64,000 bases of DNA from Sulfuritalea sp. GTDB lineage: Bacteria; Pseudomonadota; Gammaproteobacteria; Burkholderiales; Rhodocyclaceae. The notes beneath the pieces were generated by a model. The model saw only the letters and a list, made by a program, of their open reading frames with translations, ran no database searches and had not been told where the DNA came from. The translations under genes and the position numbers were made by a program. Location: contig JAMPYF010000023.1 in assembly GCA_023700805.1 (NCBI GenBank), positions 1-64,000 on the forward strand. Direction: 5' to 3'. This document shows, one piece after another, positions 55,109 to 63,796 of this stretch (positions are counted from its first letter, which is position 1; each line of letters starts with the position of its first letter).

Positions 55109-56401
55109 TCAGGGCAGGAACAGCCGCGCCGTCGCCTGCGGGTTGGACGGGAAATACAAATGCATGTAGGAGGCGGTGATGCGGCCGCTGCGGTAGATCG
55201 CCTCGCCTTCGCCGCCGTCGGGCGTGCGCGCGTGGAGCAGCGGGGCGAGGGCGGTTTCGCTGCGCGAGTGGTGGAAGGTGTGGCCGCGCAGGACGCCTTC
55301 CGGCAGCTCGGCTTGCTGCAGGCCGAGGGCGGCGAGGCGGGTTTGCATGCGCGTGGCGCCGGGCAGCAGGCCCGCCATGGCGTGGCCGGCGCCGTGCCGG
55401 TCGATCAGTTGTTCGAACAGGCACATCATGCCGCCGCACTCGGCGAGCAGCGGCTTGCCGGCCGCGGCGTGGGCGCGCAGTTGCGGCCACAGCCCGCAGG
55501 CGTCCAGGCGCGCGGCGTGCAGTTCGGGGTAGCCGCCCGGCAGCCAGACGGCATCGCAGGCGGGCAGCGCATCGCCCGCCAGCGGCGAGAAAAAGGCGAG
55601 TGCCGCGCCGAGTTCGGCCAGGGTGTCGAGATTGGCCGGGTAGATGAAGCCGAAGGCGGCGTCGCGCGCGATGGCGATGGTCTGGCCGGCGAGCAGCGGT
55701 TCGGGAGTTGGCGTTGCGAGTTTGCCAAATTCGACGGCAAATTCAACGACGGGCGGCAGGTCGGCCGCCGCGCTGGCGGCGATGTGGCCGGCGAGCAGGT
55801 CGAGACGCTGTTCCAGGTCGGCGATTTCGGCGGCCTGCAGCAGGCCGAGGTGGCGTTCGGGCAGCGCCGCGCCGGCGTCGCCCGGCAAGGCGCCGAACCA
55901 GCCCATGCCGGGCGGCAGGCTGGCCTTGAGCAGGGCCGCGTGATGTGCGCTGCCGACCCGGTTGGCAAGCACGCCGGCGAAAGGCAGGCCGGCGCGGTAA
56001 GTGGCGAGGCCGTGGGCCACGGCGCCGAAGCTCTGGGCCATGGCCGCGGCGTCGATCAGGCCCAGCACCGGGATGCCGAAACGGCAGGCGATGTCGGCCG
56101 CCGAGGGATTGCCGTCATAGAGGCCCATGACGCCCTCGACCAGGATCAGGTCGGCCGTCGCCGCGGCCGCGGCCAGACGCCGCGCCGCATCCTCCGCGCC
56201 GCACATGCCGAGGTCGAGGTTGTACACCGGGGCGCCGCTGGCGACGGCGAGTATCTGCGGATCGAGAAAGTCGGGGCCGCACTTGAAGACGCGCACGCGG
56301 CGCCCCTGCCTGAGGTGGTGCCGCGCCAGCGCCGCGGTCACGGTGGTCTTGCCCTGGCCGGAGGCGGGCGCGGCGATCAGCAGGGCCGGGCAGCTGGACA
56401 T
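55109..56401 (-). CDS. cobB: Cobyrinate a,c-diamide synthase
   Basis: A 430-residue glutamine amidotransferase that amidates the a and c side chains of cobyrinate. APASGQGKTTVTAALARH is the ATP site, FKCGPDFLDP and VEGVMGLYDG are conserved, and the glutaminase half has ECGGMMCLFEQL with the catalytic cysteine and SYMHLYFPSNP. Its start overlaps the cobO stop (ATGA). Length fits CobB/CbiA without extra domains. Confidence 0.95.
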   Translation of the reverse strand: MSSCPALLIAAPASGQGKTTVTAALARHHLRQGRRVRVFKCGPDFLDPQILAVASGAPVYNLDLGMCGAEDAARRLAAAAATADLILVEGVMGLYDGNPSAADIACRFGIPVLGLIDAAAMAQSFGAVAHGLATYRAGLPFAGVLANRVGSAHHAALLKASLPPGMGWFGALPGDAGAALPERHLGLLQAAEIADLEQRLDLLAGHIAASAAADLPPVVEFAVEFGKLATPTPEPLLAGQTIAIARDAAFGFIYPANLDTLAELGAALAFFSPLAGDALPACDAVWLPGGYPELHAARLDACGLWPQLRAHAAAGKPLLAECGGMMCLFEQLIDRHGAGHAMAGLLPGATRMQTRLAALGLQQAELPEGVLRGHTFHHSRSETALAPLLHARTPDGGEGEAIYRSGRITASYMHLYFPSNPQATARLFLP

Positions 56402-57009
56402 CAAAACTCCATGCCCGGCATGGCCTTCACGCCGGCCTTGAAGGCGTGCTTGACCATGGCCATTTCGGTCACGGTGTCGGCGGCGGCGATCAGGGCCTCG
56501 GGCGCGCCGCGGCCGGTGACGATCACGTGCTGCCGCGGCGGGCGCGCGGCGAAAACCGCCAGCACTTCGTCGATGGCCAGCCACTGGTACTTGAAGGCAT
56601 AGGTCATTTCGTCGAGCACGACGAGGCCTACGCCTGGGTCCGTCAGGTAGCCGGCGGCGACTTCCCAGGCCGCGCGTGCGGCGGCGGCATCGCGGCCGGG
56701 GTCCTGGGTTTCCCAGGTGAAGCCTTCGCCCATGACGTGCCAGCGCATGCCCGGCAGCTTGCCGAGCACCGCCTCCTCGCCGGTGTCGCTGCGGCTCTTG
56801 ACGAACTGCAGCACCGCCACTTGCAGGCCATGGCCCAGTGCGCGCGCGGCGACGCCGAAGGCGGCGGAGGACTTGCCCTTGCCGTTGCCGGTGTTGACCA
56901 GCAGTACGCCGCGCTCGGTGTCGGCGGCGGCGACCTGCTGGTCGATGACCTGCTTCTTGCGCTGCATGCGCGCGACATGGCGCGCTTCGCGTTGCTTGTC
57001 TGTGTTCAT
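56401..57009 (-). CDS. cobO: Corrinoid adenosyltransferase
   Basis: A 202-residue CobA/CobO/BtuR enzyme transferring the adenosyl group from ATP to cob(I)alamin. The P-loop GNGKGKSSAAFG (about 40-51), VLQFVKSRS, LDEMTYAFKY and VTGRGAPEALI are diagnostic. Both ends overlap neighbours by a few bases, tying it into the cobB-btuF-btuD-btuC operon. Confidence 0.95.
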   Translation of the reverse strand: MNTDKQREARHVARMQRKKQVIDQQVAAADTERGVLLVNTGNGKGKSSAAFGVAARALGHGLQVAVLQFVKSRSDTGEEAVLGKLPGMRWHVMGEGFTWETQDPGRDAAAARAAWEVAAGYLTDPGVGLVVLDEMTYAFKYQWLAIDEVLAVFAARPPRQHVIVTGRGAPEALIAAADTVTEMAMVKHAFKAGVKAMPGMEF

Positions 57010-57797
57010 GATTTGAGGCTCGCGGCAAGTTCCCGGTAGCCCTGCAGCAGCGGCGGGCCGGGGTGGAAGAAGTTTTCGCCCCTGAGGCTGACGATGCGCG
57101 CCTTGACCGCGCCCAGCGCGGCGTTGCAGGCGACGCTGGATTCGTGGCTGAGCGAAAACACGATGTCGGGCTTGAAGCGCGCCACCAGGGCGGGGATGTC
57201 GGCGAGCTCCTCGCCTGCGCGCAGGTGGCGCACGCCGGCGCTGTGATCCACCACCTCGAAGCCGGCGCGCGCGAAGGCGTCGCCGATGTAATGCTGGCGG
57301 CCGAAGGCATAGGGTTCGCCGGAGCAGGCGGAGAGCACCAGCACGCGCTCGCCCTTGCCGCCGACGCGGCGCGCCGCGGCCTGCCAGGCGCGGCGGAAGC
57401 GCCGCACCGGGGCATCGGCGTCGCTCATCCGGCTGGCCACGGCCAGCGTGCGCAGTACCTGTTCGCTCTCGGCGATGGACCCGAAGCCGCCCAGGCGCAG
57501 GCTGCGCGTGCCTTGCGGCAAGGCCTGCGCCAGGGTTTCCGGCCTGACCCAGTCGACCGTCACCAGCAGCTCGGGCTGCAGGATCGCCAGCACGTCGGCA
57601 TCGGGGTCCATGACGCCGCCGGTCTTCGGCAGGTCGTGCTTGTCGTAGCGCGAGACGCCGACGATGCACCGGCCCTGGCCGAGCCATTCCAGCGCGGCGG
57701 TGAGGTAGGGCGACTGGCTGACGATGCGCGGGCAGGCGGCCAGCGCCGGCGCGGCGGCGAGCCAGGCGAGGAGCGGAAGCAGGAAACGCAGTTTCAT
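57006..57797 (-). CDS. btuF: Periplasmic cobalamin-binding protein of the Btu transporter
   Basis: A 263-residue helical-backbone metal receptor with a signal peptide (about 1-20, ending ALA). RIVSQSPYLTAALEWLGQG starts the first lobe, LQPELLVTVDW and FKPDIVFSLSH follow, and the end is ENFFHPGPPLLQGYREL. Its place directly before btuD-btuC makes it the binding partner of that ABC transporter. It is only distantly like the protein at 46026-46928. Confidence 0.87.
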   Translation of the reverse strand: MKLRFLLPLLAWLAAAPALAACPRIVSQSPYLTAALEWLGQGRCIVGVSRYDKHDLPKTGGVMDPDADVLAILQPELLVTVDWVRPETLAQALPQGTRSLRLGGFGSIAESEQVLRTLAVASRMSDADAPVRRFRRAWQAAARRVGGKGERVLVLSACSGEPYAFGRQHYIGDAFARAGFEVVDHSAGVRHLRAGEELADIPALVARFKPDIVFSLSHESSVACNAALGAVKARIVSLRGENFFHPGPPLLQGYRELAASLKS

Positions 57798-57806
57798 GGG
57801 CGGCTC

Positions 57807-58577
57807 CTAAAGCGGCAGGAAGCAGCGCTGGCCGTCGGCTTCGACCATGCGCAGGGGATGCTGGTAGAGGGCCGAGAGGCGCTCGGCGGTGAGCATGTCG
57901 GCGGCGCTGCCGGATTCGACGCGGCCGTCGCCATGCACCAGCAGGGCGCGGTCGCAATAGCGCGCGGCCAGCCCCGGATCGTGCATCACCATCACCAGCG
58001 CGGTGCCGGTTTCCTGTGCGGTGCGCGCGAGCAGCTGCAGCGCGGCGATCTGGTGGTTGAGGTCGAGGTGCGACAGCGGCTCGTCGAGCAGCGCCAGGCG
58101 CGGCTGCTGGGTCAGCAGGGTGGCGATCGCCAGGCGCTGGCGCTCGCCGCCGGACAGGGTCTGCACGTCGCGCGCGGCAAAGCCGGCGAGGTCGACGGCG
58201 GCCAGCGCGGCGCGCGCGATGCGGGCGTCGGCGGCGCTTTCCCAGGCCCAGCGCTTGAGCCAGGGGTGGCGGCCGATCAGCGCGGTTTCCAGCACGCTGG
58301 CGGGGAAGGCATCGACCTGCTGCTGCAGCAGCACGCCGCGCAGTTGCGCGACCAGGCGCGGCGGCGTCTGTGCCAGTGCGGCGCCGCACAGGTCGATGCG
58401 GCCGGCCGCAGGCGGACGCAGGCCGGCCAGGGTGTGCAGCAGCGTGGTCTTGCCGGCGCCGTTGCGGCCGAGTATGGCCAGGCGCTCGCCGGCCGCGAGT
58501 TCCAGGTCGAGCCCGCGCACCACGGTGCGGCCGCCGACGGCGACCGCGAGCCCGCGCACCGCGAGGAGGCTGCTCAT
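57807..58577 (-). CDS. btuD: Cobalamin ABC transporter ATP-binding protein
   Basis: A 256-residue ATPase with Walker A GRNGAGKT, Q-loop in LLQQQVDAF, signature LSGGERQRLA and Walker B LALLDEPLSHLD, followed by the switch histidine in MVMHDPG. The FecE/BtuD type of ATPase couples to the adjacent FecCD-type permease. It overlaps the permease gene by four bases. Confidence 0.92.
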   Translation of the reverse strand: MSSLLAVRGLAVAVGGRTVVRGLDLELAAGERLAILGRNGAGKTTLLHTLAGLRPPAAGRIDLCGAALAQTPPRLVAQLRGVLLQQQVDAFPASVLETALIGRHPWLKRWAWESAADARIARAALAAVDLAGFAARDVQTLSGGERQRLAIATLLTQQPRLALLDEPLSHLDLNHQIAALQLLARTAQETGTALVMVMHDPGLAARYCDRALLVHGDGRVESGSAADMLTAERLSALYQHPLRMVEADGQRCFLPL

Positions 58578-59566
58578 GGCGTGCTGCCCTTCGTCTGGCG
58601 CGACAGCAGATACAGGAACACCGGCACGCCGAGCAGGGCGGTGAGCACGCCGACCGGCAGTTGCTGCGGCGCGACCAGGGTGCGCGCCAGGGTGTCGGCG
58701 ATCACCAGCAGCGAGCCCCCGGCCAGCGCGGCGGCCGGCAGCAGCACGCGCTGGTCGTTGCCGACCGCCAGGCGCACCAGATGGGGTACCACCAGGCCGA
58801 CGAAGCCGACGCTGCCGGCGGTGGTCACGGCGACCGCGGTCAAGAGCGAGGCCAGCACATACACGGCGCCGCGCAGGCCGCGCACCCGGACGCCGAGGGT
58901 ACGCGCGATCAGGTCGCCGCGCGCCAGCAGGTTGAGGTCGCGCGACAGCGGCAGGGCGGCGGCCAGGCCCAGCGCCAGCACCAGCAGCGCCGGCCACGGC
59001 GTGCCGGCATGGGAGAGGTCGCCCATCAGCCAGAACAGCATGCTGCGCAACTGGTGCTCCGGCGCCACCGAGAGTATCAGCGCCACCACCGCGCTGCAGC
59101 CGGCGGCGACGATGACGCCGGTTAGCAGCAGGCGGGTCTGGGTCCAGCTGCCGTCGCCGCGCGCCAGGCCGAATACCAGCAGCATCGCGGCGAAGGCGCC
59201 GGCGAAGGCGAACAGATTGATCAGGGCCAGCGCCAGGCCGGCCAGCATCGCCAGCAGCGCGCCGACCGCGGCGCCGCCCGAGATGCCCAGCACATAGGGG
59301 TCGGCCAGGGGATTGCGCAACAGCACCTGCATCAGCGCACCGGCCAGCGCCAGGAGGCCGCCGCAGGCGAAAGCCGCCAGCGCGCGCGGCAGGCGCAGGC
59401 CGCTGACCACCGCGCCGGCGGTGTCCTGCCCGGCCCCGGTCAGGGCGGCCCAGACCTCGCCCGGCGCCACCGCGTAGGATCCCGCCAGCAGCGCCGCGAC
59501 CAGGCTGGCGAGCGCCAGCGCCGTGAGTGCGGCGAGCAGCAGCAGGGCGCGGCGGCGGCTAGGCAT
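58574..59566 (-). CDS. btuC: Cobalamin ABC transporter permease (FecCD family)
   Basis: A 330-residue permease with about ten membrane helices. LRLPRALAAFACGGLLALAG, RNPLADPYVLGISGGAAVGA and GSVGFVGLVVPHLVR are signatures of the FecCD/BtuC family. Context (riboswitch-controlled btuB upstream, btuF and btuD downstream) points to cobalamin rather than iron siderophores. Confidence 0.92.
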   Translation of the reverse strand: MPSRRRALLLLAALTALALASLVAALLAGSYAVAPGEVWAALTGAGQDTAGAVVSGLRLPRALAAFACGGLLALAGALMQVLLRNPLADPYVLGISGGAAVGALLAMLAGLALALINLFAFAGAFAAMLLVFGLARGDGSWTQTRLLLTGVIVAAGCSAVVALILSVAPEHQLRSMLFWLMGDLSHAGTPWPALLVLALGLAAALPLSRDLNLLARGDLIARTLGVRVRGLRGAVYVLASLLTAVAVTTAGSVGFVGLVVPHLVRLAVGNDQRVLLPAAALAGGSLLVIADTLARTLVAPQQLPVGVLTALLGVPVFLYLLSRQTKGSTP

Positions 59567-59573
59567 CGCGCAT

Positions 59574-61457
59574 TTACTTCATCGCAAAGCGCGCGCCGAC
59601 GAACAGCGTCGTACCCAGCGCGGCGAACTCCGAGGTGGAGGCGCGCACCACGTCGTAGCGCTTGTCGAACAGGTTGTCGACGCGGGCGAACAGCGACCAG
59701 CCGTGATCGAGGCGCAGTTCGCCGCGCAGATTCACCAGGCCGTAGCCGCCCATTTTCTTGGTGTTGAGTCCCGTCGTGAAGTCCGGCGCATCGTAGCGCG
59801 GACCGCTGGCCTGGAGTTCGGCGCCGAGCGACCAGTCGCCGAAATCGCGGCTCGCGGCGAGGCTGCCGAATTGTCGCGCGCGGCGCACCAATGCTTCGCC
59901 GTTGCCCAGGTTCCTCGGGTTCTGGACGGTGAGGCCGGCATCCAGCGTCCAGGACCCGAGCAAGCGGCGGGCCGCCGCGGTCCAGCCCGTGATGCGCGCC
60001 GTGGCGACGTTGCGCGGCGTGTAGAAGAACGAACCCGGCGCGGTTTCCTGCCACTGGATCAGGTTCTCGATCTCGTTGCGGAAAGCGGTCAGCGAAGCCT
60101 CGGTGCTGCCCATTTCGTAACGCAGGGCAAGCTCGCGGCTGCGGCCGGATTCGGGCTGCAGCAGCGGGTTGCCGGCGCCGACGAAGGGCGTGTTGGGGAA
60201 ATACAGGTCGTTGAAGGTCGGCGCCTTGAAGGAGGTGCCGGCACTGGCCGAAATCCGCCAGGCGTCGGTCAGGCGGTAGCCGTAGCCGAGGCTGTGCGTG
60301 TTCCGCGCGCCGAACTGGGAATTGTCGTCGCGGCGCGCCCCGAGCTGCCAGAAATGCGCGCCGGTCGAGCCGTTCCAGCCCAGCACCAGGGAATCGGTGC
60401 GGCGCTGCAGGCTGGTATAGACATTGGTCGAGTCTATGGATTCGCGCAGGCTCTCGACGGCGACCAGGCCGCGCCCGAGCGGCAGGGTCAGGTCGTTCTG
60501 CCAGACCACCTGGTCCTGGCGCGTGCGGAATGCATCGCGGTCCTGGCCGACCGTGGATGACGGCGTGGTGATCGAGTGGTCCTCGCCGCGGCCCAGGCGC
60601 AGTTCGCTGTGCCAGGCTTCGGCCAGACGCGCGCGGGCGAATACGCCGTGGGCGACGACCCGGGTCCGCGTCTGCCAATCCAGGTTGGCGGACGGCCAAC
60701 TGCTGTCGAAGTGGTTGACGCCGTCGCTTTCGATGCCGTGGGCGCCGATCTCGATGCCCTCCCGCGGGCGCCAGGTGGCGGCCAGCGACAGGCTGCGGCG
60801 CGCAAAACCGTCGCGGTCCGGGTTGTAGGCCGGGCTGTTCGGATTGGTGATGGCATTGACTCCCTCGGCGCGCGAGTCGGCCACGCGCACCGCATAGTCG
60901 AACTGTCCGACGCGGTTGGCGTGGGCCAGCGTCAGTTCCCGGCTGCCGCGGCTACCCACCCCGGCGCTGGCTTCCAGGCGCGGTGCGTCCGCCGCGCGCC
61001 TGGTGGTGATGCGGATCACGCCGCCGATGGCATCGGAACCGTAAAGCGCCGACGCCGGTCCGCGCAGGATTTCGATGCGCTCGACCTGGGCCAGCGGGAT
61101 CGCTTCGAGCGAGCTCTGTCCCAGCGTCGCCGAATTGATGCGCAGGCCGTCGAGCAGGATCAGGGTATGGCCGGCGTTGGCGCCGCGGATGAATACGCTT
61201 TCGGTGGCGCCGCGGCTGCCGGCGCGCGACAGTTCGATGCCCGGCGTGCGCGCCAGGAGGTCGCCGAGGGTGGTCGACGGCCCGGCTTGTTCTATGGCCT
61301 CGCGGTCGATCACGGAGACGTCGGCAATGACCTCGCTGATTCGCGTCGCCTGGCGCGTCGCGGTGACCACGACGGCCGCAAGTTGATCGGCGGCAAAGGA
61401 AAAACCGGAGGAAAGACAACTGGCCGCGCAGGCGGCGATGGTGAAGCGTTTATGCAT
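59574..61457 (-). CDS. btuB: TonB-dependent vitamin B12 outer-membrane receptor
   Basis: A 627-residue outer-membrane transporter. Signal peptide about 1-22, TonB box-like VVVTATR (about 29-35), plug domain to about 150 (IRGANAGHTLILLDGLRI, LYGSDAIGGVIRI), then a 22-strand barrel. The end is FVGARFAMK, so the usual terminal aromatic residue is two positions short of the end. GGGAG is six bases before ATG 61457. A cobalamin riboswitch on the same strand precedes it, which settles the substrate. It is 7 bases from btuC. Confidence 0.93.
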   Translation of the reverse strand: MHKRFTIAACAASCLSSGFSFAADQLAAVVVTATRQATRISEVIADVSVIDREAIEQAGPSTTLGDLLARTPGIELSRAGSRGATESVFIRGANAGHTLILLDGLRINSATLGQSSLEAIPLAQVERIEILRGPASALYGSDAIGGVIRITTRRAADAPRLEASAGVGSRGSRELTLAHANRVGQFDYAVRVADSRAEGVNAITNPNSPAYNPDRDGFARRSLSLAATWRPREGIEIGAHGIESDGVNHFDSSWPSANLDWQTRTRVVAHGVFARARLAEAWHSELRLGRGEDHSITTPSSTVGQDRDAFRTRQDQVVWQNDLTLPLGRGLVAVESLRESIDSTNVYTSLQRRTDSLVLGWNGSTGAHFWQLGARRDDNSQFGARNTHSLGYGYRLTDAWRISASAGTSFKAPTFNDLYFPNTPFVGAGNPLLQPESGRSRELALRYEMGSTEASLTAFRNEIENLIQWQETAPGSFFYTPRNVATARITGWTAAARRLLGSWTLDAGLTVQNPRNLGNGEALVRRARQFGSLAASRDFGDWSLGAELQASGPRYDAPDFTTGLNTKKMGGYGLVNLRGELRLDHGWSLFARVDNLFDKRYDVVRASTSEFAALGTTLFVGARFAMK

Positions 61458-61595
61458 GGAAAAACTCCCGAACCCCGGCAAGCGTCCCCGCAGCCGGTAG
61501 GTGGCAAATGCATGCGTGGGAGGGGAGGGCAATGAACGGGGTCGGCACAAACCCCCGGCACGCCGCAACCCCGCAACGCATACGCTGGTTTGTCC

Positions 61596-61765
61596 CTGGC
61601 CGGTCTCCGGGCTTGGAAGTCTTGGTTCATCGCCTTCCCGGGCTTGCGGCCCAGTGGCGTCTTGATGAACCCGCACTTCCTTACCGTTGCGGGGGCAGCG
61701 CCGGAATCGAACTCTTTGGGGGTTCCCACCGGCTTCCCGTTTCACCCGGCACGGAATCCATGCGC
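61596..61765 (-). promoter_or_regulatory. Cobalamin riboswitch upstream of the btuB operon
   Basis: On the minus strand the order is textbook: GGTGAAACGGGAAGCCGGTG, GCTGCCCCCGCAACGGTAA, GCCACTGG, GGGAAGGC, and the B12 box AGCCCGGAGACCGGCC (complement near 61600-61613). It ends about 140 bases before the btuB start. It should switch off btuB-btuC-btuD-btuF-cobO-cobB when adenosylcobalamin is sufficient. Confidence 0.95.
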
Positions 61766-61837
61766 GGGCACCACGAACGGCACGCAGTATAGCAAAGCAT
61801 CGGCGGCCGGCTGCAAATACCCCTATTCTGATTAGTC

Positions 61838-61851
61838 TTGATCCGAGTCAA
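61838..61851 (+). promoter_or_regulatory. FNR/DNR-type site upstream of nirS
   Basis: TTGATCCGAGTCAA differs by one base from TTGAT-N4-ATCAA. Its centre is about 115 bases before the nirS ATG, so a class II promoter would start near 61886. FNR or Dnr control of nirS under low oxygen and nitric oxide is standard. Confidence 0.7.
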
Positions 61852-61959
61852 GGATTAGGACCTATAGCCGGCGCACGCTTGCGACCATTGGATTGGTAGG
61901 GTTTTAAGTGCGGGCGCACGACGCTTTGACTCAGATGAATCATTCAAAAGGAGAGAAGT

Positions 61960-63636
61960 ATGAAAAGGAAGGTACTTGGACTATTTGCCGTTTCCGCCAT
62001 TGCCGGTGCCATGGGCAGTGTCTTCGCGCAGGATGCTGCGCCGACCTTGACCGCTGCCGAAAAGGAAACCGCCAAGAAGATCTACTTTGAACGTTGCGCG
62101 GGTTGCCATGGCGTGCTGCGCAAAGGCGCCACGGGCAAGAACCTGGAGCCGCACTGGACCAAGACCGACAAGGCAGGCGCCAAGACCGAAGGCGGCACGC
62201 TCAAGCTGGGCCAGAATCGCCTGGAAAAGATCATCGGCTACGGCACCGACGGCGGCATGGTGAACTTCGACGACATCCTGACCAAGGACGAGATCGCGCT
62301 GATGGCCAAGTACATCCAGAACACCCCGGATGTGCCGCCCGAGTACAGCTTCAAGGACACCATGGATTCCTGGAAGGTCATCGTGCCGGTCAAGGACAGG
62401 CCGACCAAGCAGATGAACAAGTACAACCTGAAGAACATGTTCTCGGTGACCCTGCGCGACACCGGCGAGGTGGCGCTGATCGACGGCGACACCAAGGAAA
62501 TCCGCAGCATCGTCAAGACCGGCTACGCGGTGCACATCTCGCGCATGTCGAAGTCCGGCCGCTATGTCTATGTGATCGGCCGCGACGGCCGCCTGTCGCT
62601 GATCGACCTCTGGATGGAAAAGCCCGCGGTGGTCGCGGAAGTCAAGATCGGTTTCGACGCGCGTTCGGTCGATACCTCGAAGTTCAAGGGCTATGACGAC
62701 AAGTACGCGGTGGCCGGTTCCTACTGGCCGCCCCAGTACGTGATCATGGATGGCGACACCTTGAAGCCGCGCAAGGTGGTCAGCACCCGCGGCATGACGG
62801 TCGATGGCGAATACCATCCGGAACCGCGCGTGGCCTCGATCGTCTCCTCCGAGATCAAGCCCGAATGGGTGATCAACATCAAGGAGACCGGGCAGATCCT
62901 GCTGGTCGACTATTCCGACATCGAGAACCTGAAGACCACCACAATCGCTTCCGCCAAGTTCCTCCATGACGGCGGCTGGGATGCCTCCAAACGCTACTTC
63001 CTGGTCGCGGCCAACGCCTCGAACAAGATCGCCGCGGTCGACACCAAGCTCGGCAAGCTGGCTGCCCTGATCGACGTTGCCAAGATCCCGCATCCGGGTC
63101 GCGGCGCCAACTTCTCGCATCCGAAGTTCGGTCCGGTCTGGGCCACGGGTCACCTCGGCGCCGATGTGGTGACGCTGATCAGCACGCCGTCGGACGACAA
63201 GAAGAATGCCAAGTTCAAGGAGTTCAACTGGAAGGTCGTGCAGGAAGTCAAGCACGTGCCGGGCAACCTGTTCGTCAAGACCCATCCGAAGTCGAAGAAC
63301 CTGTGGGCCGACTCGCCGCAGAATCCCGACAAGGAACTCGCCGAGTCGGTTGCGGTGTGGGACATGGCCGACCTGTCGAAGCCGAAGAAGATCATCAACG
63401 TGGCCAAGGACTCGGGCCTGCCGGTGACCAAGGCGACCCGTCGTGCCGTGCATCCCGAGTACAGCGCCGATGGCTCCGAAGTGTGGATCTCCCTGTGGGG
63501 CGGCAAGACCGACCAGTCCGCCATCGTGGTCTATGACGACAAGACCCTGGCAATGAAGAAGGTGATCACCGATCCGAAGATGATCACGCCGACCGGCAAG
63601 TTCAATGTCTTCAACACGCAGCATGACATTTACTGA
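61960..63636 (+). CDS. nirS: Cytochrome cd1 nitrite reductase
   Basis: A 558-residue periplasmic enzyme reducing nitrite to nitric oxide in denitrification. Signal peptide about 1-23 (GSVFAQ), then a cytochrome c domain with haem site CAGCH (46-50) and an eight-bladed propeller holding haem d1 (YAVHISRMSKSGRYVYVIGRD, PGRGANFSHPKFGPVW). Length and motifs are complete. AAAGGAGAG precedes the ATG. A NapC/NirT-type cytochrome gene follows, consistent with an electron-supply or assembly partner. Confidence 0.97.
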   Translation: MKRKVLGLFAVSAIAGAMGSVFAQDAAPTLTAAEKETAKKIYFERCAGCHGVLRKGATGKNLEPHWTKTDKAGAKTEGGTLKLGQNRLEKIIGYGTDGGMVNFDDILTKDEIALMAKYIQNTPDVPPEYSFKDTMDSWKVIVPVKDRPTKQMNKYNLKNMFSVTLRDTGEVALIDGDTKEIRSIVKTGYAVHISRMSKSGRYVYVIGRDGRLSLIDLWMEKPAVVAEVKIGFDARSVDTSKFKGYDDKYAVAGSYWPPQYVIMDGDTLKPRKVVSTRGMTVDGEYHPEPRVASIVSSEIKPEWVINIKETGQILLVDYSDIENLKTTTIASAKFLHDGGWDASKRYFLVAANASNKIAAVDTKLGKLAALIDVAKIPHPGRGANFSHPKFGPVWATGHLGADVVTLISTPSDDKKNAKFKEFNWKVVQEVKHVPGNLFVKTHPKSKNLWADSPQNPDKELAESVAVWDMADLSKPKKIINVAKDSGLPVTKATRRAVHPEYSADGSEVWISLWGGKTDQSAIVVYDDKTLAMKKVITDPKMITPTGKFNVFNTQHDIY

Positions 63637-63667
63637 TCGGAAACTGATCGAAACTTGATCAGCAGCA

Positions 63668-63697
63668 AGGATAAAGGGGCATATGCCCCTTTATCCT
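63668..63697. terminator. Perfect 30-base palindrome after nirS
   Basis: A 15-base arm, AGGATAAAGGGGCAT (63668-63682), with its exact complement at 63683-63697. It lies 32 bases after the nirS stop. There is no T-run on the plus strand, so partial termination or 3'-end protection that keeps nirS mRNA above the downstream gene is likely. Confidence 0.7.
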
Positions 63698-63705
63698 ATA
63701 GGTGT

Positions 63706-63780
63706 ATGAAAACGATCCTGTTGCAACGAGCGCAGACCCTGTTGGCAGCAGGCGCGGCAGCCGGATCCAACGACCGATGA
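63706..63780 (+). CDS. Possible 24-residue leader peptide or remnant
   Basis: A short frame, MKTILLQRAQTLLAAGAAAG then SNDR, between nirS and the NapC/NirT gene. It has the charged start and hydrophobic Ala-rich centre of a signal peptide, with an AGGTG close to the ATG. It could be a leader peptide, a remnant of an exported cytochrome gene, or chance. Confidence 0.25.
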   Translation: MKTILLQRAQTLLAAGAAAGSNDR

Positions 63781-63796
63781 ACTAGGGAAAAGGTAT

